A stretch of DNA of 15,712 nt from CAYZUE01 sp964481825 (lineage in GTDB: Archaea; Hydrothermarchaeota; Hydrothermarchaeia; Hydrothermarchaeales; JALUUU01): the NCBI GenBank assembly GCA_964481825.1, contig CAYZUE010000028.1:1-15712 (forward strand). Reading direction: 5' to 3'. The first letter of the stretch is position 1. Each line of letters begins with the position of its first letter. Below, one piece after another: positions 1 through 5,517 of this stretch. The notes under the pieces were generated by a model. That model had not been told where the DNA came from, did no database searches, and saw only the letters and a program-made list of their open reading frames with translations. The position numbers were made by a program, and so were the translations under genes.

Positions 1-151
1 TGCTAACGAAGTAGAGGTTATATTAGTTGAGACAGATCAAGGACGTAGCATTTTAGGAGTTGTTGACGGATTTAAGCCTAATGGAATTGAAAAGGAAGAA
101 GACGTTGATAAAAGAAAAGAATTTCTAAGAAACATTGGCTACAAATGTTAA
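1..151 (+). CDS. Adenosine-specific kinase (DUF355/PF04008 family), 3' end only
   Basis: This is the last 49 codons of a gene that enters from the left, read in the frame starting at base 2 and ending with TAA at 149-151. The visible C-terminus reads from ANEVEVILVETDQGRSILGV through VVDGFKPNGIEKEEDVDKRK and ends in FLRNIGYKC. The GR-x-ILGVVDG core, the acidic EKEED segment and the R-x-FLR-x-IGYK tail match what I recall of the adenosine-specific kinase family of archaea and some bacteria. Family members are small and phosphorylate adenosine to AMP. Only the C-terminal third is visible, so catalytic residues and the start cannot be checked. No downstream gene on this strand is close enough to be in its operon. 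Confidence 0.75.
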   Translation, partial: ANEVEVILVETDQGRSILGVVDGFKPNGIEKEEDVDKRKEFLRNIGYKC

Positions 152-196
152 AATATCATAATAAAGTTGGAAGACGCTGTATAAATCTATTTTACC

Positions 197-240
197 GGTA
201 CTAAATTACATATTTTTACTAGTAAATATGTGCTGGTACC
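197..240. repeat. Two-part inverted repeat downstream of the adenosine kinase gene
   Basis: An inner pair, ACATATTT (208-215) and AAATATGT (224-231), encloses TTACTAGT. An outer pair, GGTAC (197-201) and GTACC (236-240), encloses the inner one, with 6- and 4-base asymmetric spacers. Together they could form a long interrupted hairpin starting about 45 bases after the kinase stop codon. It could be a 3'-end structure of that mRNA or a protein-binding palindrome. No T-tract follows directly, so it is not a classical intrinsic terminator. Confidence 0.45.
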
Positions 241-325
241 TCTTCTCACACATTAAATTATTCCCCTAAATCTTTTTCATTGTTTTTTAAAAAAATATAA
301 TCAAGAGTTTATATTGTTATTGTTT

Positions 326-361
326 TCTATTCCCCTTTCATAATTCTATGGGTATACGATT
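326..361. repeat. 36-bp direct repeat, copy 1
   Basis: This block begins TCTATTCCCCTTTCATAATT and ends in CTATGGGTATACGATT. It recurs at 901-936 in the same orientation with a single change (C to T at the ninth base), and similarity stops sharply at both ends. It contains the short inverted repeat CATA-ATTC-TATG and the palindrome GTATAC. The copy lies 85 bases beyond the cold-shock gene stop codon, past that gene's terminator. Its function is unknown. Confidence 0.85.
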
Positions 362-381
362 AATTCCTAAAATCGTTGTTC

Positions 382-413
382 AAAAAAAAAAATGATGGGC
401 CAGTTACGGCCCA
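382..413 (-). terminator. Hairpin plus T11 terminator of the cold-shock gene
   Basis: Read on the minus strand, TGGGCC (413-408), a six-base loop and GGCCCA (401-396) form a perfect 6-bp GC-rich stem. It is followed after three bases by an unbroken run of 11 T (392-382). It starts 33 bases past the cold-shock stop codon. The layout is that of a bacterial-style intrinsic terminator, and a T-tract alone also terminates archaeal RNA polymerase. Confidence 0.75.
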
Positions 414-445
414 GTTTTCTAAATATTTATAACGTAGTTTATGTC

Positions 446-637
446 TTAAATTTTTTTAACATTTGATGCTTTAAGGCCTTTTTCTCCTTCTTCTACATCA
501 AATTCTACTCTATCATTCTCTGTGATAGATTCTCCATCAATTCCAGATTCATGAACGAAAACATCTTCGCCCTCATCTTGCTGTATAAATCCAAATCTTT
601 TAACTCTATTATAAAATTTAACAGTACCAGTAACCAC
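446..637 (-). CDS. CspA-family cold-shock protein
   Basis: This is a 63-residue single cold-shock domain, the usual size for stand-alone Csp proteins, which bind single-stranded RNA or DNA and act as RNA chaperones in the cytoplasm. It opens with VTGTVKFYNRVKRFGFIQQ. RNP1 is visible as KRFGFI (the usual KGFGFI with Arg for the first Gly) and RNP2 as DVFVH, followed by the acidic GESITENDRVEFDVEEGEKG loop and the KASNVKKI end. The start codon is GTG at 637-635, preceded by an excellent Shine-Dalgarno sequence (643-651). Such genes are common in bacteria and patchy in archaea. The strong ribosome-binding site and intrinsic-type terminator contrast with the leaderless genes nearby, so acquisition from bacteria is possible (inference). 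Confidence 0.93.
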   Translation of the reverse strand: MVTGTVKFYNRVKRFGFIQQDEGEDVFVHESGIDGESITENDRVEFDVEEGEKGLKASNVKKI

Positions 638-642
638 TTTTT

Positions 643-651
643 CACCTCCTT
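643..651 (-). promoter_or_regulatory. Strong Shine-Dalgarno site fixing the GTG start of the cold-shock gene
   Basis: On the minus strand AAGGAGGTG is followed by five A and the GTG start codon. It is the best Shine-Dalgarno match in the window and supports GTG at 637 as the start. Confidence 0.8.
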
Positions 652-724
652 AATAACGAATTATAATAAAAATAAATTAAAATCAATAATTACACCAACA
701 AAATACGCCACTGCCAATTTACAA

Positions 725-736
725 AATATTTTTAAA
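725..736 (-). promoter_or_regulatory. Candidate TATA box of the cold-shock gene
   Basis: TTTAAAAATATT on the minus strand fits an archaeal TATA box. It would place the transcript start near 700-705 and give a 5' leader of about 65 bases, consistent with the leadered mRNAs of cold-shock genes. Other AT-rich tracts nearer the gene (about 665-690) cannot be excluded. Confidence 0.35.
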
Positions 737-900
737 TCAATTCCTGTTTCTTATGCCTTTTATTTTTTTATCTACTGCAAAAATTATTGAACATTATTCA
801 CGTTCTACTTAATATATTTATCCACAATTGAAAGTTTTTTTCGGTTAATATATAGATTTAGAGCGTATCTTAAGTTTATTATATTATATTATTAAACGCT

Positions 901-936
901 TCTATTCCTCTTTCATAATTCTATGGGTATACGATT
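901..936. repeat. 36-bp direct repeat, copy 2
   Basis: Matches 326-361 at 35 of 36 positions in the same orientation, 575 bases away start to start. Flanking sequence on either side does not match. On the minus strand it lies about 115 bases past the stop codon of the HTH-like gene (1051-1605), as copy 1 lies past the cold-shock gene, so both copies sit 3' of a leftward gene. Confidence 0.85.
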
Positions 937-1050
937 TTAATTTAATCTTTTTTTTTACAATTATCTTCAACTAAATTATATCTTCTTATTATTTTCCAAT
1001 ATTTTTTTCTAAATTATTATTTGTTCTAATTCAATATCTAATTTTAAGAA

Positions 1051-1605
1051 CTAAAAATTCATTTCTTGCCTACGATCTAAATACTCGTAAAGAGCTCTAA
1101 TTTGTTCGCCACCGTCTTGTGGAGCTGGAATTATATGATAGTAAGATTTTCCTTTGCTCTTTAAGGCAGGTTTAGAAAGAAGCATGTTCCCTCTTTCAAT
1201 TAGCCATAAACTGAATCGTATTAAATCGCTATTCCTATAAACCAAACCTCTCCACTTTCCATTATTATCTTGAATAATGCCGTTATGCTCTTCTAAAATC
1301 TTAAGATATCGCTTCTTGTTCCTTTTTCGCATTCGTTCTAATTGAACTTTGTTGTAAGTCCGTTTTATACCCTTTTGAGTAAGAAGTTTCTGAAGTGTAC
1401 TTTTTGATATTTTGGTATCAATAGAAATCTCTCCCAGACTGTTGTAGGGCCGCTTCGAAAGGCATCCTGTAACTGTCATCATGTCAGCTTCAAACGAGCT
1501 TATGTCCCCCTTAAAAGCCTTTGCGTGTCTGCGAGGTTGACCTTTTAATCTCTCTTCAGCGAGTTGAATAAAGAGGTTTTTCATATAGATATAATTGATT
1601 TTCAT
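1051..1605 (-). CDS. Hypothetical basic protein with a possible helix-turn-helix
   Basis: 184 codons ending in TAG. I do not recognise the family. The middle segment, roughly residues 56-80, reads SLGEISIDTKISKSTLQKLL. It has the spacing of a homeodomain-like helix-turn-helix of the kind found in regulators and recombinase/transposase N-termini. A very basic stretch follows (QLERMRKRNKKRYLKILEE), then a region with few sequence clues ending ALYEYLDRRQEMNF. There is no membrane segment or signal peptide and only one cysteine. The start could be ATG 1605 or ATG 1584 (MKNLFIQ); neither has a clear Shine-Dalgarno site. A TATA-like TTTATAAATT on the minus strand near 1651-1660 would give a leader of about 20 bases to ATG 1605. 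It stands alone beside gene-poor repeat-bearing DNA, so an accessory or mobile origin is possible but not shown. Confidence 0.6.
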   Translation of the reverse strand: MKINYIYMKNLFIQLAEERLKGQPRRHAKAFKGDISSFEADMMTVTGCLSKRPYNSLGEISIDTKISKSTLQKLLTQKGIKRTYNKVQLERMRKRNKKRYLKILEEHNGIIQDNNGKWRGLVYRNSDLIRFSLWLIERGNMLLSKPALKSKGKSYYHIIPAPQDGGEQIRALYEYLDRRQEMNF

Positions 1606-1630
1606 TTAGATAAAACTTTTCTATCAATAA

Positions 1631-1660
1631 TTTAATACGTGATTAATTCAAATTTATAAA
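1631..1660. promoter_or_regulatory. Divergent promoter region between the HTH-like gene and the HAD gene
   Basis: Plus strand: TTTAATA (1631-1637) lies about 31 bases before the ATG at 1665, which has no ribosome-binding site, so the HAD mRNA may be leaderless or nearly so. Minus strand: TTTATAAATT (1660-1651) is suitably placed for the gene starting at 1605. Both are inferred from base composition and spacing only. Confidence 0.4.
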
Positions 1661-1664
1661 AATT

Positions 1665-2294
1665 ATGATAATAAGTTTCGATGCGGATGGTACTTTAGTA
1701 GATACTGGATTCATGGAGACTTTCTGGAATCGTGGTATCCCGGAACTATTTTCCAAAAAGCATAATATAACCTTTAATGAAGCCAAAATAAAAGTATCGG
1801 ATTTATATCATAATGTAGGAGCTAATGATATTAGATGGCACTTGCCAAAATATTGGTTTGATATTTTGGGTCTAGAAGAGAGATTAGAAGATGTAATAAG
1901 ACTCTTTAAGAATGATTTAAATGTATATCCTGATGCATTAAGTGCTTTGAACATTCTTCAGGAAAAATATGAGCTAATTGTAATATCGACTGCTCCTCGA
2001 GAAATTTTAGACTTTGAACTTGAATGTGTTGGAGATTACTTCACTAAAAGTTTTTCATCTACAACAGACTTCAAAAAAGTGAAAAAGACAGCTAAAGTTT
2101 ACCACGATATTCTAAAAATTATGGGAGTTAAAGGGGAAGAAATTATTCATGTTGGTGATCATTGGGATTTTGATTATCTAGCACCTATGGAAGTAGGTAT
2201 TAAAACTTATTATTTAGATAGAACTGGAGTAAAAAAAGGGGATACCATAGTAAAAAATTTAGACGAGTTTCAAAATAAAATTGAAAATCTTTAA
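1665..2294 (+). CDS. HAD-superfamily hydrolase (phosphatase-like)
   Basis: A 209-residue soluble haloacid-dehalogenase-type hydrolase. Motif I is SFDADGTLVDT with nucleophile Asp6 and acid/base Asp8. Residues 11-90 form a helical cap. Motif II is VISTA with Thr109 or Ser108. A Lys near 138-141 in FKKVKK is motif III, and motif IV is HVGDHWDFD with Asp165 and Asp168 for Mg2+. All catalytic residues are present, so it should be an active phosphomonoesterase or related phosphotransferase. The substrate cannot be told from sequence; the C1-type cap suggests phosphoglycolate- or nucleotide-phosphatase-like relatives. The start must be ATG 1665 because motif I begins at residue 4. It ends 13 bases before the convergent TatA-like gene, so it is probably a single-gene unit. 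Confidence 0.85.
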   Translation: MIISFDADGTLVDTGFMETFWNRGIPELFSKKHNITFNEAKIKVSDLYHNVGANDIRWHLPKYWFDILGLEERLEDVIRLFKNDLNVYPDALSALNILQEKYELIVISTAPREILDFELECVGDYFTKSFSSTTDFKKVKKTAKVYHDILKIMGVKGEEIIHVGDHWDFDYLAPMEVGIKTYYLDRTGVKKGDTIVKNLDEFQNKIENL

Positions 2295-2307
2295 AATGAT
2301 TTCATTT

Positions 2308-2565
2308 CTAAGGCTCTGAATCAATTGAAATTTTTCCCATGGCTTCTAATTCTTTTAGTAATTGCTCATCTGATTTGCCTTCAATTGGAATACCTAAATT
2401 CTGGGATATTTTTCTAATTCTAACTGAATCTTCTTCGAATCCGTCATCAAAATCCTTTCTTGCTCTTCCTAAAGATCGTGCTAACTCGGGCAACTTTCTG
2501 CTACTTAAAATAAAGAAAAGGATAGGTAAGATTAAAAGGATAATGATTTCTTGAACCCCTAACAT
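2308..2565 (-). CDS. TatA/Hcf106-like twin-arginine translocation protein
   Basis: From ATG 2565 the protein has 85 residues and opens MLGVQEIIILLILPILFFIL, a short N-terminal membrane helix. SSRKLPELARSLGRARKDFD follows, the amphipathic helix typical of TatA/TatB, and then an acidic, charged tail. TatA forms the protein-conducting part of the Tat system, which exports folded proteins. The usual Phe-Gly hinge before KKLPEL is replaced by Ser-Ser. The frame stays open to an ATG at 2652, which would add 29 residues, but that ATG lies only 9 bases from the TATA box and upstream of the transcript start it predicts, so I prefer 2565. A GGAGG (2590-2586) lies about 20 bases before this ATG, which is long. 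No tatC is in the window. The stop codon is TAG. Confidence 0.75.
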   Translation of the reverse strand: MLGVQEIIILLILPILFFILSSRKLPELARSLGRARKDFDDGFEEDSVRIRKISQNLGIPIEGKSDEQLLKELEAMGKISIDSEP

Positions 2566-2659
2566 TGTAAATTCGTATTTACCTTCCTCCTTAATAATTT
2601 TTATTAAGATATCACAATAATTTTCACATTGTAATAAATCGTCAAATTCCATTTACCAA

Positions 2660-2669
2660 ATTATAAATA
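2660..2669. promoter_or_regulatory. TATA box read in both directions (TatA-like gene and FAD oxidoreductase)
   Basis: The plus strand reads TTATAAATA (2661-2669) and the minus strand TTTATAA. For the plus strand, a start site about 25-27 bases on falls at the GTG codon 2694, giving a leaderless oxidoreductase mRNA. For the minus strand, initiation would fall near 2638, upstream of ATG 2565 but downstream of ATG 2652. The box therefore helps decide both gene starts. Confidence 0.55.
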
Positions 2670-2693
2670 CCTTTGCCTTTCCATTTTGATAAT

Positions 2694-3935
2694 GTGCGTG
2701 TTGCTGTTATCGGATCAGGACTTGGGGGCTTGTTATCTGGTATTTGTCTTCAGAAGAAAGGATTCGATGTTACTGTTTTTGAATCATTGAGATATCCTGG
2801 TGGAAGATTTACAAATCGGAACTATAAAGGGTACCAAATTTCTACTGGAGCCTTACATATGATACCTCACGGGAGCCGGGGTCCTTTCGGGCAAATGTTA
2901 ACCTCTCTTGATTTAAATTTTAATATTATCGATTCTGTCCCTAACGGCGAATTTAGGATAAACAATAGAAATTATCTATTTGATGAAATACCTGATGTTT
3001 TCTCTTTTGTAGATAGGATAAAATTGACTATTGTTTTCTCTAAGCTCCTTACTTTTGGGGATGCTGGGGATGAAAGTTTACATGACTGGCTTAAAAAACA
3101 GATTAAAAATCCTATCGCTTTACAACTTACAGATTCCTTTTGTGGCTGGGCTTTAAGTATCAACTCTACCCAAATTTCTGCGAAAGAGTTTATAGCCATT
3201 ACTAAGAATATTAAACGTTTTAAAGGTCCCGGTATCCCCATTGGCGGTTGTAAAGGTATTACCGATGCCATCATAGATGGATTTGAGAATGAGAATGGTC
3301 ATTTAAAATTGGGATGTAAAGTTGGGAAAATAGGAATAGAAAAAGACAATATTAAACATATTGAAGTCAATAACGAAAAAAAATATTTTGATATTATCGT
3401 AAGCGATATTGGACCAAAAGGAACCAATATCCTTATTAATAATAAATTTTCTGGAGACTATTTAAATAAAATTAATAAGGTAGAAGAGGCATCCGGAATA
3501 AAAATTAGTGTTGCCTGTGATAAACCGATGTTAGGGCATACTGGTGTCCTATTTACTCCTGAATCTAGGAGAATAGATGGGGTTAATGAGGTTACTAATG
3601 CAGATTCTAAATTGGCACCAGATGGAAAGCACCTTCTTATGGCACATCAGGCATTTACACCAGGAAGTGATGTGCGTAAGGAAATTCAACTTGGTATCGT
3701 TGACTTGCACAACATTTTCCCAAATTTCAAAAAAAATTGTCGTGTTATTTCAGCTCAATGTTATCGTGGCAATTGGCCCGTGAATAGGGCAGTTTCTGGA
3801 CTTCAAATAGACCATAAGACGCCAATTAATGGCCTTTTTCTTGTAGGGGACTCTGTTAAACCCAGCGGATATATGGAAACCGAAGGCGTAGCTGCCGGAG
3901 TAGAACTTGCAATAAAATCAATCGAGAATCTTTAA
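2694..3935 (+). CDS. FAD-dependent oxidoreductase, phytoene desaturase (CrtI)-like
   Basis: 413 residues from GTG 2694. The N-terminus MRVAVIGSGLGGLLSGICLQ is a Rossmann FAD-binding fold with GSGLGG at 7-12 and the dinucleotide-binding acidic residue Glu30 in VFES. PGGRF follows at about 35-39, as in the CrtI/amine-oxidase superfamily. Near the C-terminus, GLFLVGDSVKPSGYMETEGV (about 380-400) is the second FAD-contact motif of that superfamily. Relatives desaturate, saturate or isomerise isoprenoid chains; in archaea such proteins may act on carotenoid, quinone or lipid side chains, but the substrate here is unknown. An upstream TTG (2673) would add seven residues but abuts the TATA box, while GTG 2694 gives the standard compact N-terminus. 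It stands alone, with no isoprenoid gene nearby to hint at its substrate. Confidence 0.8.
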   Translation: MRVAVIGSGLGGLLSGICLQKKGFDVTVFESLRYPGGRFTNRNYKGYQISTGALHMIPHGSRGPFGQMLTSLDLNFNIIDSVPNGEFRINNRNYLFDEIPDVFSFVDRIKLTIVFSKLLTFGDAGDESLHDWLKKQIKNPIALQLTDSFCGWALSINSTQISAKEFIAITKNIKRFKGPGIPIGGCKGITDAIIDGFENENGHLKLGCKVGKIGIEKDNIKHIEVNNEKKYFDIIVSDIGPKGTNILINNKFSGDYLNKINKVEEASGIKISVACDKPMLGHTGVLFTPESRRIDGVNEVTNADSKLAPDGKHLLMAHQAFTPGSDVRKEIQLGIVDLHNIFPNFKKNCRVISAQCYRGNWPVNRAVSGLQIDHKTPINGLFLVGDSVKPSGYMETEGVAAGVELAIKSIENL

Positions 3936-4197
3936 TACTATATCAATTATTATAAAAAGTGAATATTAATCAACCGTATTATTGTTCCTATTACTTTTCC
4001 AACGCTGTTGGCAACCCTTTATATTTTTGATAAATTATTAATAAAAACAACGAAAATGTTAGTGACTTGCAAATTGATTTTGTATAAGATTATAAATTGG
4101 AGAAAAACCGATGACATTAACATAACTCTGCATCCATATTTAAAATAACTAAAAATGATAATATTGATTATTGAAGGATATTAGGGGAAGAATTACG
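3936..4197. promoter_or_regulatory. Intergenic region with the RPA-RadA promoter
   Basis: After the oxidoreductase stop there is a small perfect hairpin, CCAAC-GCT-GTTGG (3999-4011), followed by a T-rich stretch that may help end the upstream transcript. TTTAAAATA (4139-4147) is a good TATA box placing the RPA transcript start near 4165-4170. AGGGGAA (about 4182-4188) is a Shine-Dalgarno site before ATG 4198. A 30-codon frame from ATG 4056 has no recognisable content and is not called. Confidence 0.5.
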
Positions 4198-5487
4198 ATG
4201 GATTTAGAAGATATTGTTAGTAAGATAGTCAATGAAACTGAAATTGGCGAGGAAGAAATAAGAGAGAAAATAAATTTGAAGCAAAAAGAGCTTGGAGGTT
4301 TAGTAACATCTATTGGCGCTGCTCATATAGTTGCTAATGAGGTAGGAGTTGATCTTCTAGAATCATTTTCAACAATTAAAGAATCGAAAATCGATGCAAT
4401 TATCCCTAATATGAGCAGTGTTGACGTTGTAGGTAGAGTTATCCAGATTTTCCCTAGTAAGGAATTTAATAAATCAGACAATACTAAAGGCAGAGTTCTT
4501 TCTGTGATACTTGCAGATGAAACAGGAAATATACGGGTTGTGTTTTGGGGTAGTGATGTTCTTGAAGTAGAGGACAAACTTAATGAAGACGATATCCTGC
4601 GGATAAAGGAAGGTTATACAAAAGAGAATATCAATGGTGAAGCTGAAATACACATTGGTGTTAAAGCTAGAACTGTAATTAACCCGAAAGACGTGAATAA
4701 AGAAGAAATACTTCTCCCTGAACATATGAAAAAGAAAATAATTGACTTGAAAGAAGGTATGTCAAGTATCAATGTTTTTTTCAGAGTTATACAGATTTAC
4801 GAGGTCAGAGAATTTGAAAGAGAGAATAACAAAAAAGGAAAGGTTGTGAACCTAGTTGTACGTGATGAAACAGGAGTTGCGAGATTGGTCTTATGGGATG
4901 ATGATGTTGGCCTTGTTGAAAAGGGCAAAATAAAAGTGAATGATTTACTCAGTGTAAAAAAAGGGTATGTTAAAATGCGGTATGACGAGCCCGAAATAAA
5001 TGTCGGTAGATATGGAAAGATCATTGTCAATCCTCCTGAAGAAGATATAGTTCAAATACCTGAAATTCAAGACGTTGAAAAAGTTGAGAGGTGGAATATT
5101 GCAGATTTAAAAGATGGGCAACTAGCAGAAATAAGAGGGACTATGTTAGATATCTACGACAATATAACATTATTTGATAGAAAAGATGGAAAAGGTATGG
5201 TGGTAAATGGAGTTATCGATGATGGTACTGCAAATATGAGAGCAGCATTTTATGATAAGATGAGCGAGGCTCTTTTAAATATCACTCTTGCGGAAGCAGA
5301 TTCTAGAGATATTACCGATAAAATCCAAGAAAGGAAACGCAAATTATTAGGCCGTGAGATTATTGCTACTGTACGTGTTAAATATAATGATTTCACAGGT
5401 AGAAATGAATTAATTGTAAAAGGTTTAAACATAAATCCAGATCCAATAATAATTGGAGAAAACTTATTAAAAGATTTAAAATCTTAA
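4198..5487 (+). CDS. Replication protein A, single-stranded DNA-binding, three OB folds
   Basis: 429 residues from ATG 4198. The N-terminal 50 residues are helical and typical of archaeal RPA, including EEIREKINLKQKELGGLVTS. Three OB-fold domains follow at roughly 65-165, 178-285 and 300-420. The first two are alike: each has VIQI, a KEF or REF strand, KG(R/K)V and a DETG-x-x-R-x-V-x-W strand-turn. There is no cysteine-rich zinc finger, unlike some euryarchaeal RPA proteins. It coats single-stranded DNA in replication, repair and recombination and hands it to RadA. radA follows after 30 bases in the same direction, an apt operon. The frame is open to a TTG at 4171, but AGGGGAA is correctly spaced for ATG 4198 and the protein begins MDLEDIVSKIV in the usual way. 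Confidence 0.92.
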   Translation: MDLEDIVSKIVNETEIGEEEIREKINLKQKELGGLVTSIGAAHIVANEVGVDLLESFSTIKESKIDAIIPNMSSVDVVGRVIQIFPSKEFNKSDNTKGRVLSVILADETGNIRVVFWGSDVLEVEDKLNEDDILRIKEGYTKENINGEAEIHIGVKARTVINPKDVNKEEILLPEHMKKKIIDLKEGMSSINVFFRVIQIYEVREFERENNKKGKVVNLVVRDETGVARLVLWDDDVGLVEKGKIKVNDLLSVKKGYVKMRYDEPEINVGRYGKIIVNPPEEDIVQIPEIQDVEKVERWNIADLKDGQLAEIRGTMLDIYDNITLFDRKDGKGMVVNGVIDDGTANMRAAFYDKMSEALLNITLAEADSRDITDKIQERKRKLLGREIIATVRVKYNDFTGRNELIVKGLNINPDPIIIGENLLKDLKS

Positions 5488-5517
5488 GGACTAAAAAAAT
5501 AAAGTAGGAGAAGAAAG

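Larger units (their letters stand above)
652..1050. other. AT-rich intergenic stretch with no convincing gene
   Basis: About 400 bases between the cold-shock gene and the next leftward gene. It holds the cold-shock promoter candidate and the second 36-bp repeat (901-936). Directly beside that repeat is an imperfect inverted repeat, AGCGT (862-866) and ACGCT (896-900), enclosing an ATTAT-rich tract. The only longer open frame (551-790, plus strand) overlaps the cold-shock gene antisense and has AT-driven composition, so I do not call it. No tRNA or box C/D signature was seen. Confidence 0.6.

Noticed and set aside
551..790. Plus-strand ORF of 79 codons
   Set aside because: It is antisense to the well-supported cold-shock gene and its promoter and encodes a low-complexity product typical of AT-rich DNA.
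326..936. CRISPR array based on the 36-bp repeat length
   Set aside because: Only two copies exist, 575 bases apart with a gene between, instead of regular 30-45 base spacers, and there are no cas genes.
2673..2693. TTG start adding seven residues to the FAD oxidoreductase
   Set aside because: The codon touches the TATA box and would lie upstream of the predicted transcript start; GTG 2694 gives the family-typical N-terminus.
3999..4011. CCAAC-GCT-GTTGG hairpin as a small RNA gene
   Set aside because: A five-bp stem with a three-base loop is too small to support an RNA gene call; it is noted only as a possible 3'-end structure.
4056..4148. 30-codon ORF upstream of RPA
   Set aside because: No Shine-Dalgarno site, no recognisable product, and it overlaps the RPA TATA box.
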